5,913 nt of DNA from Opitutales bacterium (lineage in GTDB: Bacteria; Verrucomicrobiota; Verrucomicrobiia; Opitutales; Intestinicryptomonadaceae): positions 1-5,913 of the forward strand of contig JAGBOM010000331.1 of assembly GCA_017633865.1 (NCBI GenBank), written 5' to 3'. This document shows positions 1 through 5,913 of the stretch, in pieces. How positions within the stretch are numbered: the stretch's first letter is position 1; each line of letters begins with the position of its first letter. The notes under the pieces were generated by a model, which saw nothing but the letters and a program-made list of their open reading frames with translations, did not search any database and was not told the DNA's origin. The translations under genes were made by a program, and so were the position numbers.

Positions 1-1457
1 CCGCGCCTTTGATTTTTAGCCCAAAGGTACAATTCGGAATATTTCTTCGCGGAGATTTTCCACGAAAAGTCTTTTTGCATGGCCTGCTTGCGAAGCTTCA
101 AAATGTCGGGCTTGCGGTCGTAATAAGTGGAGCACGCCCAGCCGATTGTGTTGTAGAGCGCGGAGGTTGTGGCGTCGTAAAAGACGAAACCCGTGCCCGA
201 GGCGTCGTTTTCCATATACTGCGAGACGGTGTCGGCAAGCCCGCCAGTGTTGCGGACAATCGGCAGAGTTCCGTAAACCATCGAGTAAATCTGGTTCAGC
301 CCGCAGGGCTCGAAACGGCTCGGCATCACGAAGAAATCCGAACCCGCCTCGATTAGGTGCGACAGGGCGTTGTCGTAGCCTATATACGCCCCAACCCTGC
401 CCGAATATACGCCCGCAAAGCGCGAGAACGCGTCCTGCAGCCAGGGCTCGCCGCTGCCCAAAACGGCGATTTGTATGTTCATGTTCGCCATCAGAGGGTC
501 TATTATGTGGGCGAGCAAATCCAAGCCCTTCTGGTCGTACAGGCGCGACACCACTCCGAAAATCGGCACCTTTTTGTCGACATTTAGCCCCATTCTTTTT
601 TGAAGCTCCCTCTTGCAAACCTCCTTGCCCGACATGTCGGCCGCGGAGAAGTTCGCGGGGATAAATTTGTCGGCCTGCGGCGACCATTCGTCGTAGTCGA
701 TTCCGTTTACGATGCCCACCATGTCGGCGGCCTTAAAGCGCAAAATCGGGTCCAGCCCGCAGCCGTACTCGGGCGTTCTGATTTCAGAGGCGTAGGTCGG
801 GCTTACGGTGGAGATTTTTGTGGAGTTATATATCGCGCCCTTCATCATGTTGACGTTTCCGAGAGCCTCGCAATTATCGGCGCGGAAAACCTCGCCCGAC
901 GGGAGCCCCGCGTAGTCCAAAAGCTCCCTCGGGAAAATCCCCTGGTGCTGAAGGTTGTGTATTGTAAAGACCGTGGCGGCCGAGCCTATCGGCGCGTATT
1001 TGTATGACGTGTTTAAATACATCGGCACAAAGCCGGTGGTCCAGTCGTGGCAATGGATTACGTCCGGAATCCAGTTTATCGCGGCGCAAAACTCTATCGC
1101 CGCCTTGCTTAGGAAGGTGAACCTTGCGCCGTTGTCGCCGTACGACATAGAGCCCTCGTTGTAAATTCCCCTGCGCGCGAAGAATTTGTCGAACTCCGCG
1201 AAGTACGCCTTAGCTCCCCCGAGGGGCGCGCGCCAGACCGAGCAGAACTCCTCCACGCCCAGCCCCAGATGCACCGACAGCGTGCCGATTTCCAGCTTAA
1301 AAGACGCGTCTTTTTTTACGCGCGAATAAAGCGGGGTAAAAATCTTCACGTCGTGCCCGCCTTTGGCGAGCTCCTTTGAAAGAGAGGATACCATGTCGGC
1401 AAGCCCCCCCTCTTTTGAAAAGGGGGCGCATTCGGGTGCTACCATTAGAATTTTCAT
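1..1457 (-). CDS. glgA: Glycogen synthase GlgA (GT5), 3' end cut by window
   Basis: GlgA transfers glucose from ADP-glucose to the non-reducing end of a growing alpha-1,4-glucan in the cytoplasm. Reading leftward from the ATG at 1457, 485 codons are open with no stop before the edge. Usual bacterial GlgA is about 475-500 residues, so only a few are probably missing. Visible motifs in order: the N-terminal nucleotide-sugar loop KEGGLAD (residues 15-21; most homologues have KTGGLAD, so E16 is a small deviation), HCHDW (135-139), TIHNLQHQGIFP (165-176), VNGID (250-254), SRLYDQKG (304-311), LGSGEP (333-338), PSRFEPCGLNQIY (379-391) and TGGLADTV (404-411). Together these mark both Rossmann domains of a GT-B fold. 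The start fits the family N-terminus (MKILMVAPE); a TTG eight codons... further upstream is less likely. No clear Shine-Dalgarno is present. It is separated from lpxA by a terminator, so it is probably its own transcription unit. Family assignment is very secure. Confidence 0.96.
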   Translation of the reverse strand, partial: MKILMVAPECAPFSKEGGLADMVSSLSKELAKGGHDVKIFTPLYSRVKKDASFKLEIGTLSVHLGLGVEEFCSVWRAPLGGAKAYFAEFDKFFARRGIYNEGSMSYGDNGARFTFLSKAAIEFCAAINWIPDVIHCHDWTTGFVPMYLNTSYKYAPIGSAATVFTIHNLQHQGIFPRELLDYAGLPSGEVFRADNCEALGNVNMMKGAIYNSTKISTVSPTYASEIRTPEYGCGLDPILRFKAADMVGIVNGIDYDEWSPQADKFIPANFSAADMSGKEVCKRELQKRMGLNVDKKVPIFGVVSRLYDQKGLDLLAHIIDPLMANMNIQIAVLGSGEPWLQDAFSRFAGVYSGRVGAYIGYDNALSHLIEAGSDFFVMPSRFEPCGLNQIYSMVYGTLPIVRNTGGLADTVSQYMENDASGTGFVFYDATTSALYNTIGWACSTYYDRKPDILKLRKQAMQKDFSWKISAKKYSELYLWAKNQRR

Positions 1458-1477
1458 AACGAGCCAGTATCCCAAAT

Positions 1478-1513
1478 TTTCGGCAAAAATTAAAGCATTT
1501 TTTTATGCCGAAA
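1478..1513 (-). promoter_or_regulatory. Inverted repeat in the glgA upstream region
   Basis: Perfect 8-bp arms, TTTCGGCA (1478-1485) and TGCCGAAA (1506-1513), flank a 20-nt A/T-rich spacer. The repeat begins about 20 bp upstream of the glgA ATG. It could be an operator for a repressor of glycogen synthesis or a leader hairpin. No convincing sigma70 promoter could be fixed: TTTAAT (minus strand, 1490-1495) and GATACT (1466-1471) are possible -10 boxes, but neither has a good -35. Arms of this length can arise by chance in A/T-rich DNA, so confidence is low. Confidence 0.3.
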
Positions 1514-1533
1514 CGAAATTTTACAAGCATCCT

Positions 1534-1578
1534 AAAAACACAAAGAAACGCCGAGCCTAAAAATCGGAATCGGCGTTT
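1534..1578 (-). terminator. Rho-independent terminator of the lpxC-fabZ/lpxA operon
   Basis: Read on the minus strand, a perfect 9-bp stem (AAACGCCGA at 1578-1570 pairing with TCGGCGTTT at 1554-1546) encloses a 15-nt loop. It is followed by the T-rich tail CTTTGTGTTTTT (1545-1534). It starts 32 nt after the lpxA TAG and lies before the glgA start, as expected for the end of the lpx operon. The long loop and interrupted T tract make it moderate rather than strong. On the plus strand the stem is followed by only four T residues, and no plus-strand gene ends here. Confidence 0.7.
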
Positions 1579-1610
1579 TAAAAAAATTCTTTAACAAATA
1601 AAAGAATCCG

Positions 1611-2384
1611 CTAAACCGAGCGCTCCGTCGCGCTCTCGGCAAATTTTAGGATTCTGCCCAAAACCCCGTTTTCGGAATCCGGCCTTTGCGAGATTTCAAG
1701 AAAGGCGTGCTTTCGGTTGAGCCCCTTTTTGTAAATCGTTTTGAAGGCGAAAAAGACTTCGTTAATGTCGCGCTCGGTAAAGTCGTGGCGCTGCATATTC
1801 ACCTTGTTGATTGCGCAGACCTCGGCGGGGGAGCCGTCGGCCATCATAAAGGGCGGAATGTCCTTCACGGCCTTAGACGCCGCGCTAAGCATCGCGTACT
1901 CGCCTATCCTGCAAAACTGGTGTACGCCGCTGCCCCAGCTTACCACCGCGTAATTGCCGACCTTCACGTGGCCGCCCAACGCCGAATGCGCGCTCATTAT
2001 AATATGGTCCGCAACTACGCAGTCGTGCGCGACGTGCGAATAGGCGAGAAAATTGTTGAAAGAGCCTATCTGCGTAAAGGTATTGTCGGCGGTGGCAAGA
2101 TGCACCGTGCAATACTCCCTAAAGACGTTGCCGCTGCCGATAATCAAACCGGGGCGGCCTCCCTTAAACTTCAGGTCGTGGGTTTTGCCGCCCACAAAAG
2201 CGTAGGGGAAAATCTCGTTGTTTTCGCCCATTTTCGTGAAGCCGTCAACGGTGGCATGGTGGGCGACAACCGTGCCCGAGCCTATTTCGACCTCCGCGCC
2301 TATGTAGGCGTACGCGCCGATTTCGACGTCGCCGGCCAATTTCGCGCCGTTTTCAATGATTGCGGTTGGATGAATTTTTGCCAT
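1611..2384 (-). CDS. lpxA: UDP-N-acetylglucosamine acyltransferase LpxA
   Basis: LpxA catalyses the first, reversible step of lipid A synthesis in the cytoplasm, moving an (R)-3-hydroxyacyl chain from ACP to the 3-OH of UDP-GlcNAc; the active form is a homotrimer. The 257-residue product matches the usual length of about 255-265. Residues 1 to about 185 show hexapeptide repeats of a left-handed parallel beta-helix, for example HPTAII, VEIGAY, VEIGSG. YSHVAHDC (115-122) carries the catalytic histidine, H120 (E. coli H125). H139 in LGGHV and H155-Q156 in VHQFC match E. coli H144 and H160-Q161. The C-terminal part (about 190-257) is the usual helical domain. The position matching the E. coli acyl-length residue G173 appears to be A168. 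The ATG lies 15 nt after the lpxC-fabZ stop, in the same frame, with only an A-rich stretch and no GGAG-type site before it. It is the last gene of the operon before the terminator. Confidence 0.96.
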   Translation of the reverse strand: MAKIHPTAIIENGAKLAGDVEIGAYAYIGAEVEIGSGTVVAHHATVDGFTKMGENNEIFPYAFVGGKTHDLKFKGGRPGLIIGSGNVFREYCTVHLATADNTFTQIGSFNNFLAYSHVAHDCVVADHIIMSAHSALGGHVKVGNYAVVSWGSGVHQFCRIGEYAMLSAASKAVKDIPPFMMADGSPAEVCAINKVNMQRHDFTERDINEVFFAFKTIYKKGLNRKHAFLEISQRPDSENGVLGRILKFAESATERSV

Positions 2385-2399
2385 AATACGCTTTTTAAA

Positions 2400-3734
2400 T
2401 TACTGCGCCTCCTCCGCGTCGACAATCGCGAACATCAGATTCGCGGAGCTTACTACCTTTCCGTCAACCCTGCACTCCGCCTCGGCGTTGGCGACTTTCA
2501 GCCCCCTGACCTGCAAAATTTTGACGTCGATTTCCATCTGGTCGCCCGGCCTTACGGTTTTGCGGAATTTCACTTTGTCCGCGCTCATAAAGTACGCGAG
2601 CTTGCCCTCGGAGCTGACGCGCCTAAGCATCAAAATTCCCGCCGCCTGCGCCATGGCCTCAAGCTGCAAAACGCCCGGCATTACCGGGTTGCCCGGGAAG
2701 TGCCCCTGGAAAAACGGCTCGTTTATGGTGACGTTTTTAACCGCAGTAAGCTCGTCGTCGCCGCGGGTCTCCACTACTTTGTCGACCAGTATAAACGGGT
2801 AGCGGTGCGGCAAAAGCTCTATGATTCTGCGGATGTCGAGGCTCTTTTCGGTAAAGACTTTGAAGGTCTTTTTTTCCGCCGCCTTCTTTTTTGGGGCGTT
2901 TTTAAGATCCTGCATCTGCTTGAATATTTTTGCGGTGAGCTTCGCGTTCATCGCGTGCCCCGGGCGAACCGCCACTATGTGCGCCTTAAGGCGCTTGCCC
3001 AAAAGGGAGAGGTCGCCGACTATGTCCAAAATCTTGTGGCGCACAAACTCGTCGGAATAGCGCAGAGGCTCCTTCGACAGGATTTTGTCGCCCTTAATCA
3101 CGATGGCCGAGTCGAGGCTGCCGCCCTGAATCTTGCCCATTTTAAGGAGCTCCTCGATGTCCTCGTAAATGGTGAAGGTGCGCGCGGGGGCTACGCCGCT
3201 TTGGTAGATTTCGGGGTCGATGTCGGTGGAAAGGTGCTGGGTGTGGAAGCCGCGGTCGTCGGCGGAGGTGCAGGTGATTTTTAGGCCGTTGTAGGGCAGC
3301 GCGATTATCGAGCGGTTGCCCTCCGAAACCGAAATGGGCGACTGAAGCTCGAAGCACTCCCTCTCGGCGTCCTGCTCGACGGGCTCCGCCTGCTGTATTA
3401 AATTCACGAAAAATTTAGACGACCCGTCCAAAATCGGGGGCTCGGCGGCGTTCATTTCGACATAGACGTTGTCGATGTCCATGCCCCAGAGCGCGGACAT
3501 CACGTGCTCTATGGTGTGCAGCTTGACGTGCCCCTGGCTTATGCCGGTATTGCGGACAAGGTCGTCCACAAGCTCTATTGAAGGCTTAATTTCCGGCTTG
3601 CCGATAATGTCCGTGCGCCTGAAAACTATGCCGGTGTTCGCTGGGGCGGGCTTAAGAGTGAGGGTGACCTTCGCCGCCGTGTGCAGCGACGTTCCGCTAA
3701 TGCTTGCCTCTCTTAAAATTGTGCGCTGTTTCAT
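2400..3734 (-). CDS. lpxC-fabZ: Bifunctional LpxC deacetylase / FabZ dehydratase fusion
   Basis: This single 444-residue protein joins two enzymes. Residues 1 to about 275 are LpxC, the zinc deacetylase of UDP-3-O-acyl-GlcNAc and the committed step of lipid A synthesis. HTIEH (73-77) gives E76 and zinc ligand H77 (E. coli E78, H79). [13 protein letters not shown] (230-242) gives ligands H233 and D237, plus K234 and D241. PARTF contains T186 (E. coli T191), and RPGH contains H260 (E. coli H265). A Lys/Ala-rich linker lies at about 278-292. Residues from about 295 to 444 are FabZ, the (3R)-hydroxyacyl-ACP dehydratase: LLPHRYPF (308-314), the catalytic [13 protein letters not shown] with H345, and E359 in LQLEAMAQA (E. 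coli H54, E68). All key residues are present, so both halves should be active. The start is fixed: an in-frame TAA lies six codons upstream (3752-3750) with no other conventional start between. No Shine-Dalgarno is visible before the ATG, only an A-rich run. It is first gene of an operon with lpxA. Similar fusions are known in Bacteroidota and Verrucomicrobiota. Confidence 0.96.
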   Translation of the reverse strand: MKQRTILREASISGTSLHTAAKVTLTLKPAPANTGIVFRRTDIIGKPEIKPSIELVDDLVRNTGISQGHVKLHTIEHVMSALWGMDIDNVYVEMNAAEPPILDGSSKFFVNLIQQAEPVEQDAERECFELQSPISVSEGNRSIIALPYNGLKITCTSADDRGFHTQHLSTDIDPEIYQSGVAPARTFTIYEDIEELLKMGKIQGGSLDSAIVIKGDKILSKEPLRYSDEFVRHKILDIVGDLSLLGKRLKAHIVAVRPGHAMNAKLTAKIFKQMQDLKNAPKKKAAEKKTFKVFTEKSLDIRRIIELLPHRYPFILVDKVVETRGDDELTAVKNVTINEPFFQGHFPGNPVMPGVLQLEAMAQAAGILMLRRVSSEGKLAYFMSADKVKFRKTVRPGDQMEIDVKILQVRGLKVANAEAECRVDGKVVSSANLMFAIVDAEEAQ

Positions 3735-3810
3735 TTTTTTTAAATACTTTTACGTTGACGTTTACGCCCGAAAAATCGGATTTTTTTAATTTATAAATAT
3801 ATAAGTACAA

Positions 3811-3840
3811 ATAGTAAGAAAAGGGGCTTAAAGGTGTCAA
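3811..3840 (-). promoter_or_regulatory. Sigma70-type promoter for lpxC-fabZ/lpxA
   Basis: On the minus strand the -35 box is a perfect TTGACA (3840-3835), followed by an 18-bp spacer and TACTAT (3816-3811). TACTAT matches TATAAT at four of six positions, including the important first, second and last. Transcription would begin near 3804, giving an A/T-rich leader of about 70 nt. The leader lacks a Shine-Dalgarno, so ribosome recruitment may rely on its unstructured A/T-rich character. If the host is a Bacteroidota member its main sigma factor prefers a different -7 motif, which would weaken this call. Confidence 0.6.
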
Positions 3841-3904
3841 GCCTCTTTCTGAGCGCAAGCGCGGGGTCGGCGAGCCCTCCGATAACGACTTTTTGAGCCG
3901 GTTT

Positions 3905-3931
3905 TTAACCGCGTTTTTTGCGGCATAAAAT
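3905..3931 (+). promoter_or_regulatory. Possible weak upstream promoter for clpB
   Basis: TTAACC (3905-3910) and TAAAAT (3926-3931) match the sigma70 boxes at four and five of six positions, but the spacer is only 15 bp. A start near 3938 would give a leader of about 130 nt containing the dyad as an RNA hairpin and keeping the AAGAAGG ribosome binding site before clpB. Offered only as the best sigma70 alternative to the sigma54-like element. Confidence 0.2.
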
Positions 3932-3944
3932 TGCGCCGGCAAAA

Positions 3945-3984
3945 GCGGGACATTTTGGCCCGCGCGAGCGCCAAAATGTCGCGC
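3945..3984. promoter_or_regulatory. Long dyad upstream of clpB (operator or enhancer candidate)
   Basis: GACATTTTGGC (3949-3959) and GCCAAAATGTC (3970-3980) are perfect 11-bp inverted arms around a 10-nt GC-rich centre. After one mismatch the pairing resumes for three more bases (GCG at 3945-3947, CGC at 3982-3984), giving 14 of 15 paired positions. The arms repeat every 21 bp, about two helical turns, as expected for a dimeric DNA-binding protein. No T tract follows on either strand and no gene ends here, so it is not a terminator. Its centre lies about 97 bp upstream of the start predicted from the sigma54-like element. It differs in sequence from CIRCE. Confidence 0.55.
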
Positions 3985-4035
3985 CCCGCCCCCCGCAAAA
4001 CGGGAAAAACGCCCTAAAAAGAGGCTTTAAAAAAC

Positions 4036-4051
4036 TGGTACGGTTCTTGCT
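4036..4051 (+). promoter_or_regulatory. Sigma54-like -24/-12 promoter of clpB
   Basis: TGGTACGGTTCTTGCT matches the sigma54 consensus TGGCACG-N4-TTGCW except for T in place of the first C. The key GG (4037-4038) and GC (4049-4050) are separated by exactly 10 bp, which sigma54 requires. Transcription would begin near 4062, only about 7 nt before the clpB ATG, leaving the upstream AAGAAGG outside the message. The motif is strong, but its function is inferred, and it would need an AAA+ activator bound upstream, for example at the 3945-3984 dyad. Confidence 0.45.
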
Positions 4052-4058
4052 AAGAAGG
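4052..4058 (+). promoter_or_regulatory. Weak ribosome binding site of clpB
   Basis: AAGAAGG resembles AAGGAGG and sits 10 nt before the ATG at 4069, slightly further than ideal. It is the most Shine-Dalgarno-like sequence before any start in the window. It would be used only by transcripts starting upstream of about 4050, not by one from the sigma54-like element. Confidence 0.45.
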
Positions 4059-4068
4059 TTTTATAATT

Positions 4069-5913
4069 ATGAATATAAATCCCGAAAAACTTACGGAAAA
4101 AACCGTAGAGGCTCTAAACGCCTCCCGCAGCCTCGCTATCCTAAAAGGCCACAGCGAGATTACCTGCGTTCATCTTTTAAGCGCGCTCGCAAGCCAAAAA
4201 GACGGCGTTGTGGGCGCTATTTTGGACAAGACCTACGCCCTAAGAGCCTCGCTTGAAACGGGGCTTCAAAGCATTCTAAACGCCATGCCCAGCGCCAAAG
4301 GCGCAAGCGGCGAGGTTTACGCCAGCGCCGCCTTGAGCTCCGCGCTCGCGAGAGCCGAGGCCGTCGCGAATTCGATGAAGGACGAATTCATTTCTACCGA
4401 GCACCTCTACCTCGCGATTCTCGAAAAGCCCGAGCCCGCCGAGCTCGCCAAGCTTTTAAAGGCCAACCGCATAAGCTACGCCTCCGCGCTTAAGCAAATC
4501 GCCGAAATGCGCGGCTCCTCCCGCGTCACGAGCAAAACGCCCGAAGAAACCTACGAGGTTCTCGAAAAGTACGGCGCCGACCTCGTCAAGCTCACCAAGG
4601 ACGGCAAACTCGACCCCGTAATAGGCCGCGACGAGGAAATCCGCAGGGTTGTGCGCATTCTTTCAAGAAAGACGAAGAACAACCCCGTGCTCATCGGCGA
4701 GCCTGGCGTGGGCAAAACCGCAATCGCCGAAGGCCTCGCGCAAAGAATCGTCCGCCAGGACGTCCCCGAAAACCTGCGCGACAAAACCGTGTTCGCGCTC
4801 GACATGGGCTCTTTGATAGCCGGCGCGAAATACCGCGGCGAGTTCGAGGAGAGGCTGAAGGCCGTCCTAAACAAAATCAAGGAAAGCGACGGCAAAATAA
4901 TTCTTTTCATCGACGAACTGCACACCATCGTGGGCGCGGGCAAGACCGACGGCTCTTTGGACGCCTCGAACATGCTTAAGCCCATGCTCGCCCGCGGCGA
5001 GCTGCGCTGCATAGGCGCCACCACCCTCGACGAATACCGCCAGCACATCGAAAAGGACGCGGCTCTCGAAAGGCGCTTCCAGCCCGTGTTCGTGGCCCCT
5101 CCCAACGTGGAGACGGCCATAACCATTCTAAGGGGCATCAAGGAGCGGCTCGAAACCTTCCACGGCGTGCAAATCCAAGACAAGGCGCTCGTCGAGGCCG
5201 CCACGCTTTCCGACCGCTACATCTCCGGCCGCCAGCTGCCCGACAAGGCCATAGACCTTGTCGACGAGGCCTGCGCCCGAATCAAGACGCAGATGAACTC
5301 CATGCCCGCCGAGCTCGACGACATGCTCCGCCGCGTAATGCAGCTTGAAATCGAGGAGGCCGCCCTCACAAAGGAAAAAGGCGACGCCGACAAAACCCGC
5401 CTCGACGAGGTCCGCAAAACCCTCGCCGACCTGCGCGAAAAGTCGTCCGCGCTGAAGACCCGCTGGCAGGAGGAAAAAGACACGGCAAACCTCGCCGGCA
5501 AGCTCCGCGAAAAGCTCGAGCAGGCGAACATCAGAATGTCGAAGGCCGAGCGCGAGTACGACTTGAAAACCGCCGCCGAAATCAAATACGGCGAAATCCC
5601 GCAGCTCGAAAGCGAGCTGAAAAAGGCGGAGGCTAAATCCAAAAAGGACGACAAGCTCGTAAAGGAGAACGTCGGCCCCGAGGAAATCGCCGACGTCGTA
5701 AGCGAGTGGACGGGCATACCCGTAAAAAAGCTCGTCGAAAGCGAGCGCGAAAAAATCCTGCACATGCCCGAAATCCTGCACAAGAGGGTCGTCGGGCAGG
5801 ACGAGGCGGTGGAAAGCGTCACAAACGCGATTCTGCGCTCGCGCGCCGGCATAAAAGACCCGAAAAGGCCGACGGGGGTGTTCATGTTCCTCGGCCCCAC
5901 GGGCGTCGGCAAG
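4069..5913 (+). CDS. clpB: Disaggregase ClpB (Hsp100), 3' end cut by window
   Basis: ClpB is a hexameric cytoplasmic AAA+ chaperone that threads aggregated proteins through its pore and works with DnaK/DnaJ/GrpE. The window holds 615 of about 860 expected residues. Residues 1 to about 150 are the Clp N-domain. The first AAA+ domain follows: GRDEEIRR (186-193), Walker A GEPGVGKT (210-217), pore loop KYRGEFEER (254-262, Y255), Walker [10 protein letters not shown] (278-286, D282/E283) and arginine fingers ERRF (334-337). Residues of about 405-525 are charged, heptad-rich helices, the coiled-coil middle domain that separates ClpB from ClpA. EWTGIPV (546-552) and VVGQDEAV (574-581) open the second AAA+ domain, and the sequence stops on its Walker A, GPTGVGK (609-615). 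An in-frame TAA at 4051-4053 makes the ATG at 4069 the only conventional start, and the N-terminus fits the family. It is transcribed away from lpxC, and a sigma54-like element lies directly upstream. Family assignment is very secure. Confidence 0.97.
   Translation, partial: MNINPEKLTEKTVEALNASRSLAILKGHSEITCVHLLSALASQKDGVVGAILDKTYALRASLETGLQSILNAMPSAKGASGEVYASAALSSALARAEAVANSMKDEFISTEHLYLAILEKPEPAELAKLLKANRISYASALKQIAEMRGSSRVTSKTPEETYEVLEKYGADLVKLTKDGKLDPVIGRDEEIRRVVRILSRKTKNNPVLIGEPGVGKTAIAEGLAQRIVRQDVPENLRDKTVFALDMGSLIAGAKYRGEFEERLKAVLNKIKESDGKIILFIDELHTIVGAGKTDGSLDASNMLKPMLARGELRCIGATTLDEYRQHIEKDAALERRFQPVFVAPPNVETAITILRGIKERLETFHGVQIQDKALVEAATLSDRYISGRQLPDKAIDLVDEACARIKTQMNSMPAELDDMLRRVMQLEIEEAALTKEKGDADKTRLDEVRKTLADLREKSSALKTRWQEEKDTANLAGKLREKLEQANIRMSKAEREYDLKTAAEIKYGEIPQLESELKKAEAKSKKDDKLVKENVGPEEIADVVSEWTGIPVKKLVESEREKILHMPEILHKRVVGQDEAVESVTNAILRSRAGIKDPKRPTGVFMFLGPTGVGK

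Larger units (their letters stand above)
3839..4027. repeat. 10-bp inverted repeats bounding a GC-rich segment
   Basis: AAGCCTCTTT at 3839-3848 is the exact inverse of AAAGAGGCTT at 4018-4027. The 189-bp segment they bound has a GC-rich interior, while the flanks are A/T-rich. This looks like the layout of a small non-autonomous inverted-repeat element, or it may be chance. No flanking target duplication is evident. The left arm touches the lpxC -35 box and the right arm ends 8 bp before the sigma54-like element. Confidence 0.25.
3735..4068. other. Divergent lpxC-fabZ / clpB intergenic region
   Basis: These 334 bp separate two outward-facing genes. From left to right they hold an A/T-rich lpxC leader with no Shine-Dalgarno, the lpxC promoter (3811-3840), a GC-rich middle with several small inverted repeats, the large dyad (3945-3984), and the clpB promoter region with a sigma54-like element and a weak ribosome binding site. 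An open frame on the minus strand (3697-3942) crosses the region but overlaps the promoter and lpxC start and has no recognisable family. I see no RNA gene, no CIRCE element (TTAGCACTC-N9-GAGTGCTAA) and no sigma32 promoter. Confidence 0.8.

Noticed and set aside
16..687. Open frame of 223 codons overlapping glgA on the same strand
   Set aside because: Out of frame with GlgA, Arg/Gly-rich, no recognisable motif; the GlgA frame carries every family motif through this stretch.
1686..3284. A 532-codon open frame on the plus strand, antisense to lpxA and lpxC-fabZ
   Set aside because: It lies wholly opposite two securely identified genes, spans their junction, and its product has no recognisable domain. 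Such long antisense frames are expected from the codon bias of the real genes.
3768..3787. Short hairpin CCGA-AAAA-TCGG followed by a T run on the plus strand
   Set aside because: Only a 4-bp stem and no plus-strand gene ends before it; it lies in the leader of lpxC on the other strand.
3899..3923. Small stems CGGTT/AACCG and CCGC/GCGG upstream of clpB
   Set aside because: Arms of 4-5 bp that overlap each other; too short to call as regulatory structures.
3697..3942. 81-codon minus-strand open frame over the lpxC promoter
   Set aside because: It runs through the -35/-10 boxes, leader and start of lpxC, has no known family and no ribosome binding site, and its Lys/Tyr-rich part simply reflects A/T-rich leader DNA.
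4062..4067. Perfect TATAAT immediately before the clpB start
   Set aside because: Used as a -10 box it would start transcription about five bases inside the coding region, and no -35 lies at the right distance. It may be just the A/T-rich start region.
3735..4068. CIRCE, sigma32 promoter or CtsR box for clpB
   Set aside because: Looked for because clpB is usually heat-shock controlled; none of the known consensus sequences is present in the region.
5128..5912. Two overlapping open frames antisense to clpB (5128-5781 and 5217-5912)
   Set aside because: Opposite the ClpB middle domain, with low-complexity Leu/Phe- or Ser-rich products that are shadows of the coiled-coil codons.

Overview
The window is ordinary chromosomal core sequence from a diderm (LPS-making) bacterium. 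Two genes are cut by the window edges, two are complete, and one intergenic region is unusually rich in signals. The best taxonomic hint is the LpxC-FabZ fusion followed directly by lpxA. To my knowledge this fusion is typical of Bacteroidota/Chlorobiota and also occurs in Verrucomicrobiota. The moderately GC-rich genes, A/T-rich leaders and poor Shine-Dalgarno sequences suit either group. I lean towards Verrucomicrobiota, but the window cannot settle it.

Layout, left to right. Positions 1-1457 (minus) hold almost all of glgA, a family GT5 glycogen synthase whose stop codon lies beyond the left edge. Positions 1458-1610 hold an inverted repeat just upstream of glgA and a factor-independent terminator for the next operon. 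Positions 1611-2384 (minus) are lpxA, and 2400-3734 (minus) are a fused lpxC-fabZ gene. These two form an operon with a 15-nt gap and no good ribosome binding site between them. Positions 3735-4068 are a divergent intergenic region. Positions 4069-5913 (plus) are the first 615 codons of clpB, the ClpB/Hsp104 disaggregase, cut exactly at its second Walker A motif.

The lpx operon gathers three activities around one metabolite, (R)-3-hydroxyacyl-ACP. LpxA spends it on lipid A, LpxC makes that step irreversible, and FabZ diverts the same substrate into phospholipid fatty acids. GlgA and ClpB are unrelated neighbours in separate transcription units.

The most interesting part is the lpxC/clpB intergenic region. 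Leftward it has a sigma70-type promoter (perfect TTGACA, 18-bp spacer, TACTAT). Rightward, just before clpB, it has a near-consensus sigma54 -24/-12 element (TGGTACGGTTCTTGCT, with exactly 10 bp between GG and GC). A long near-perfect dyad is centred about 97 bp upstream of the predicted sigma54 start, where enhancer-binding-protein sites usually lie. Known clpB control generally uses sigma32, HrcA/CIRCE or CtsR, so a sigma54-driven clpB would be unusual. This is inference from sequence only. I found no mobile element, CRISPR array, tRNA or rRNA gene.
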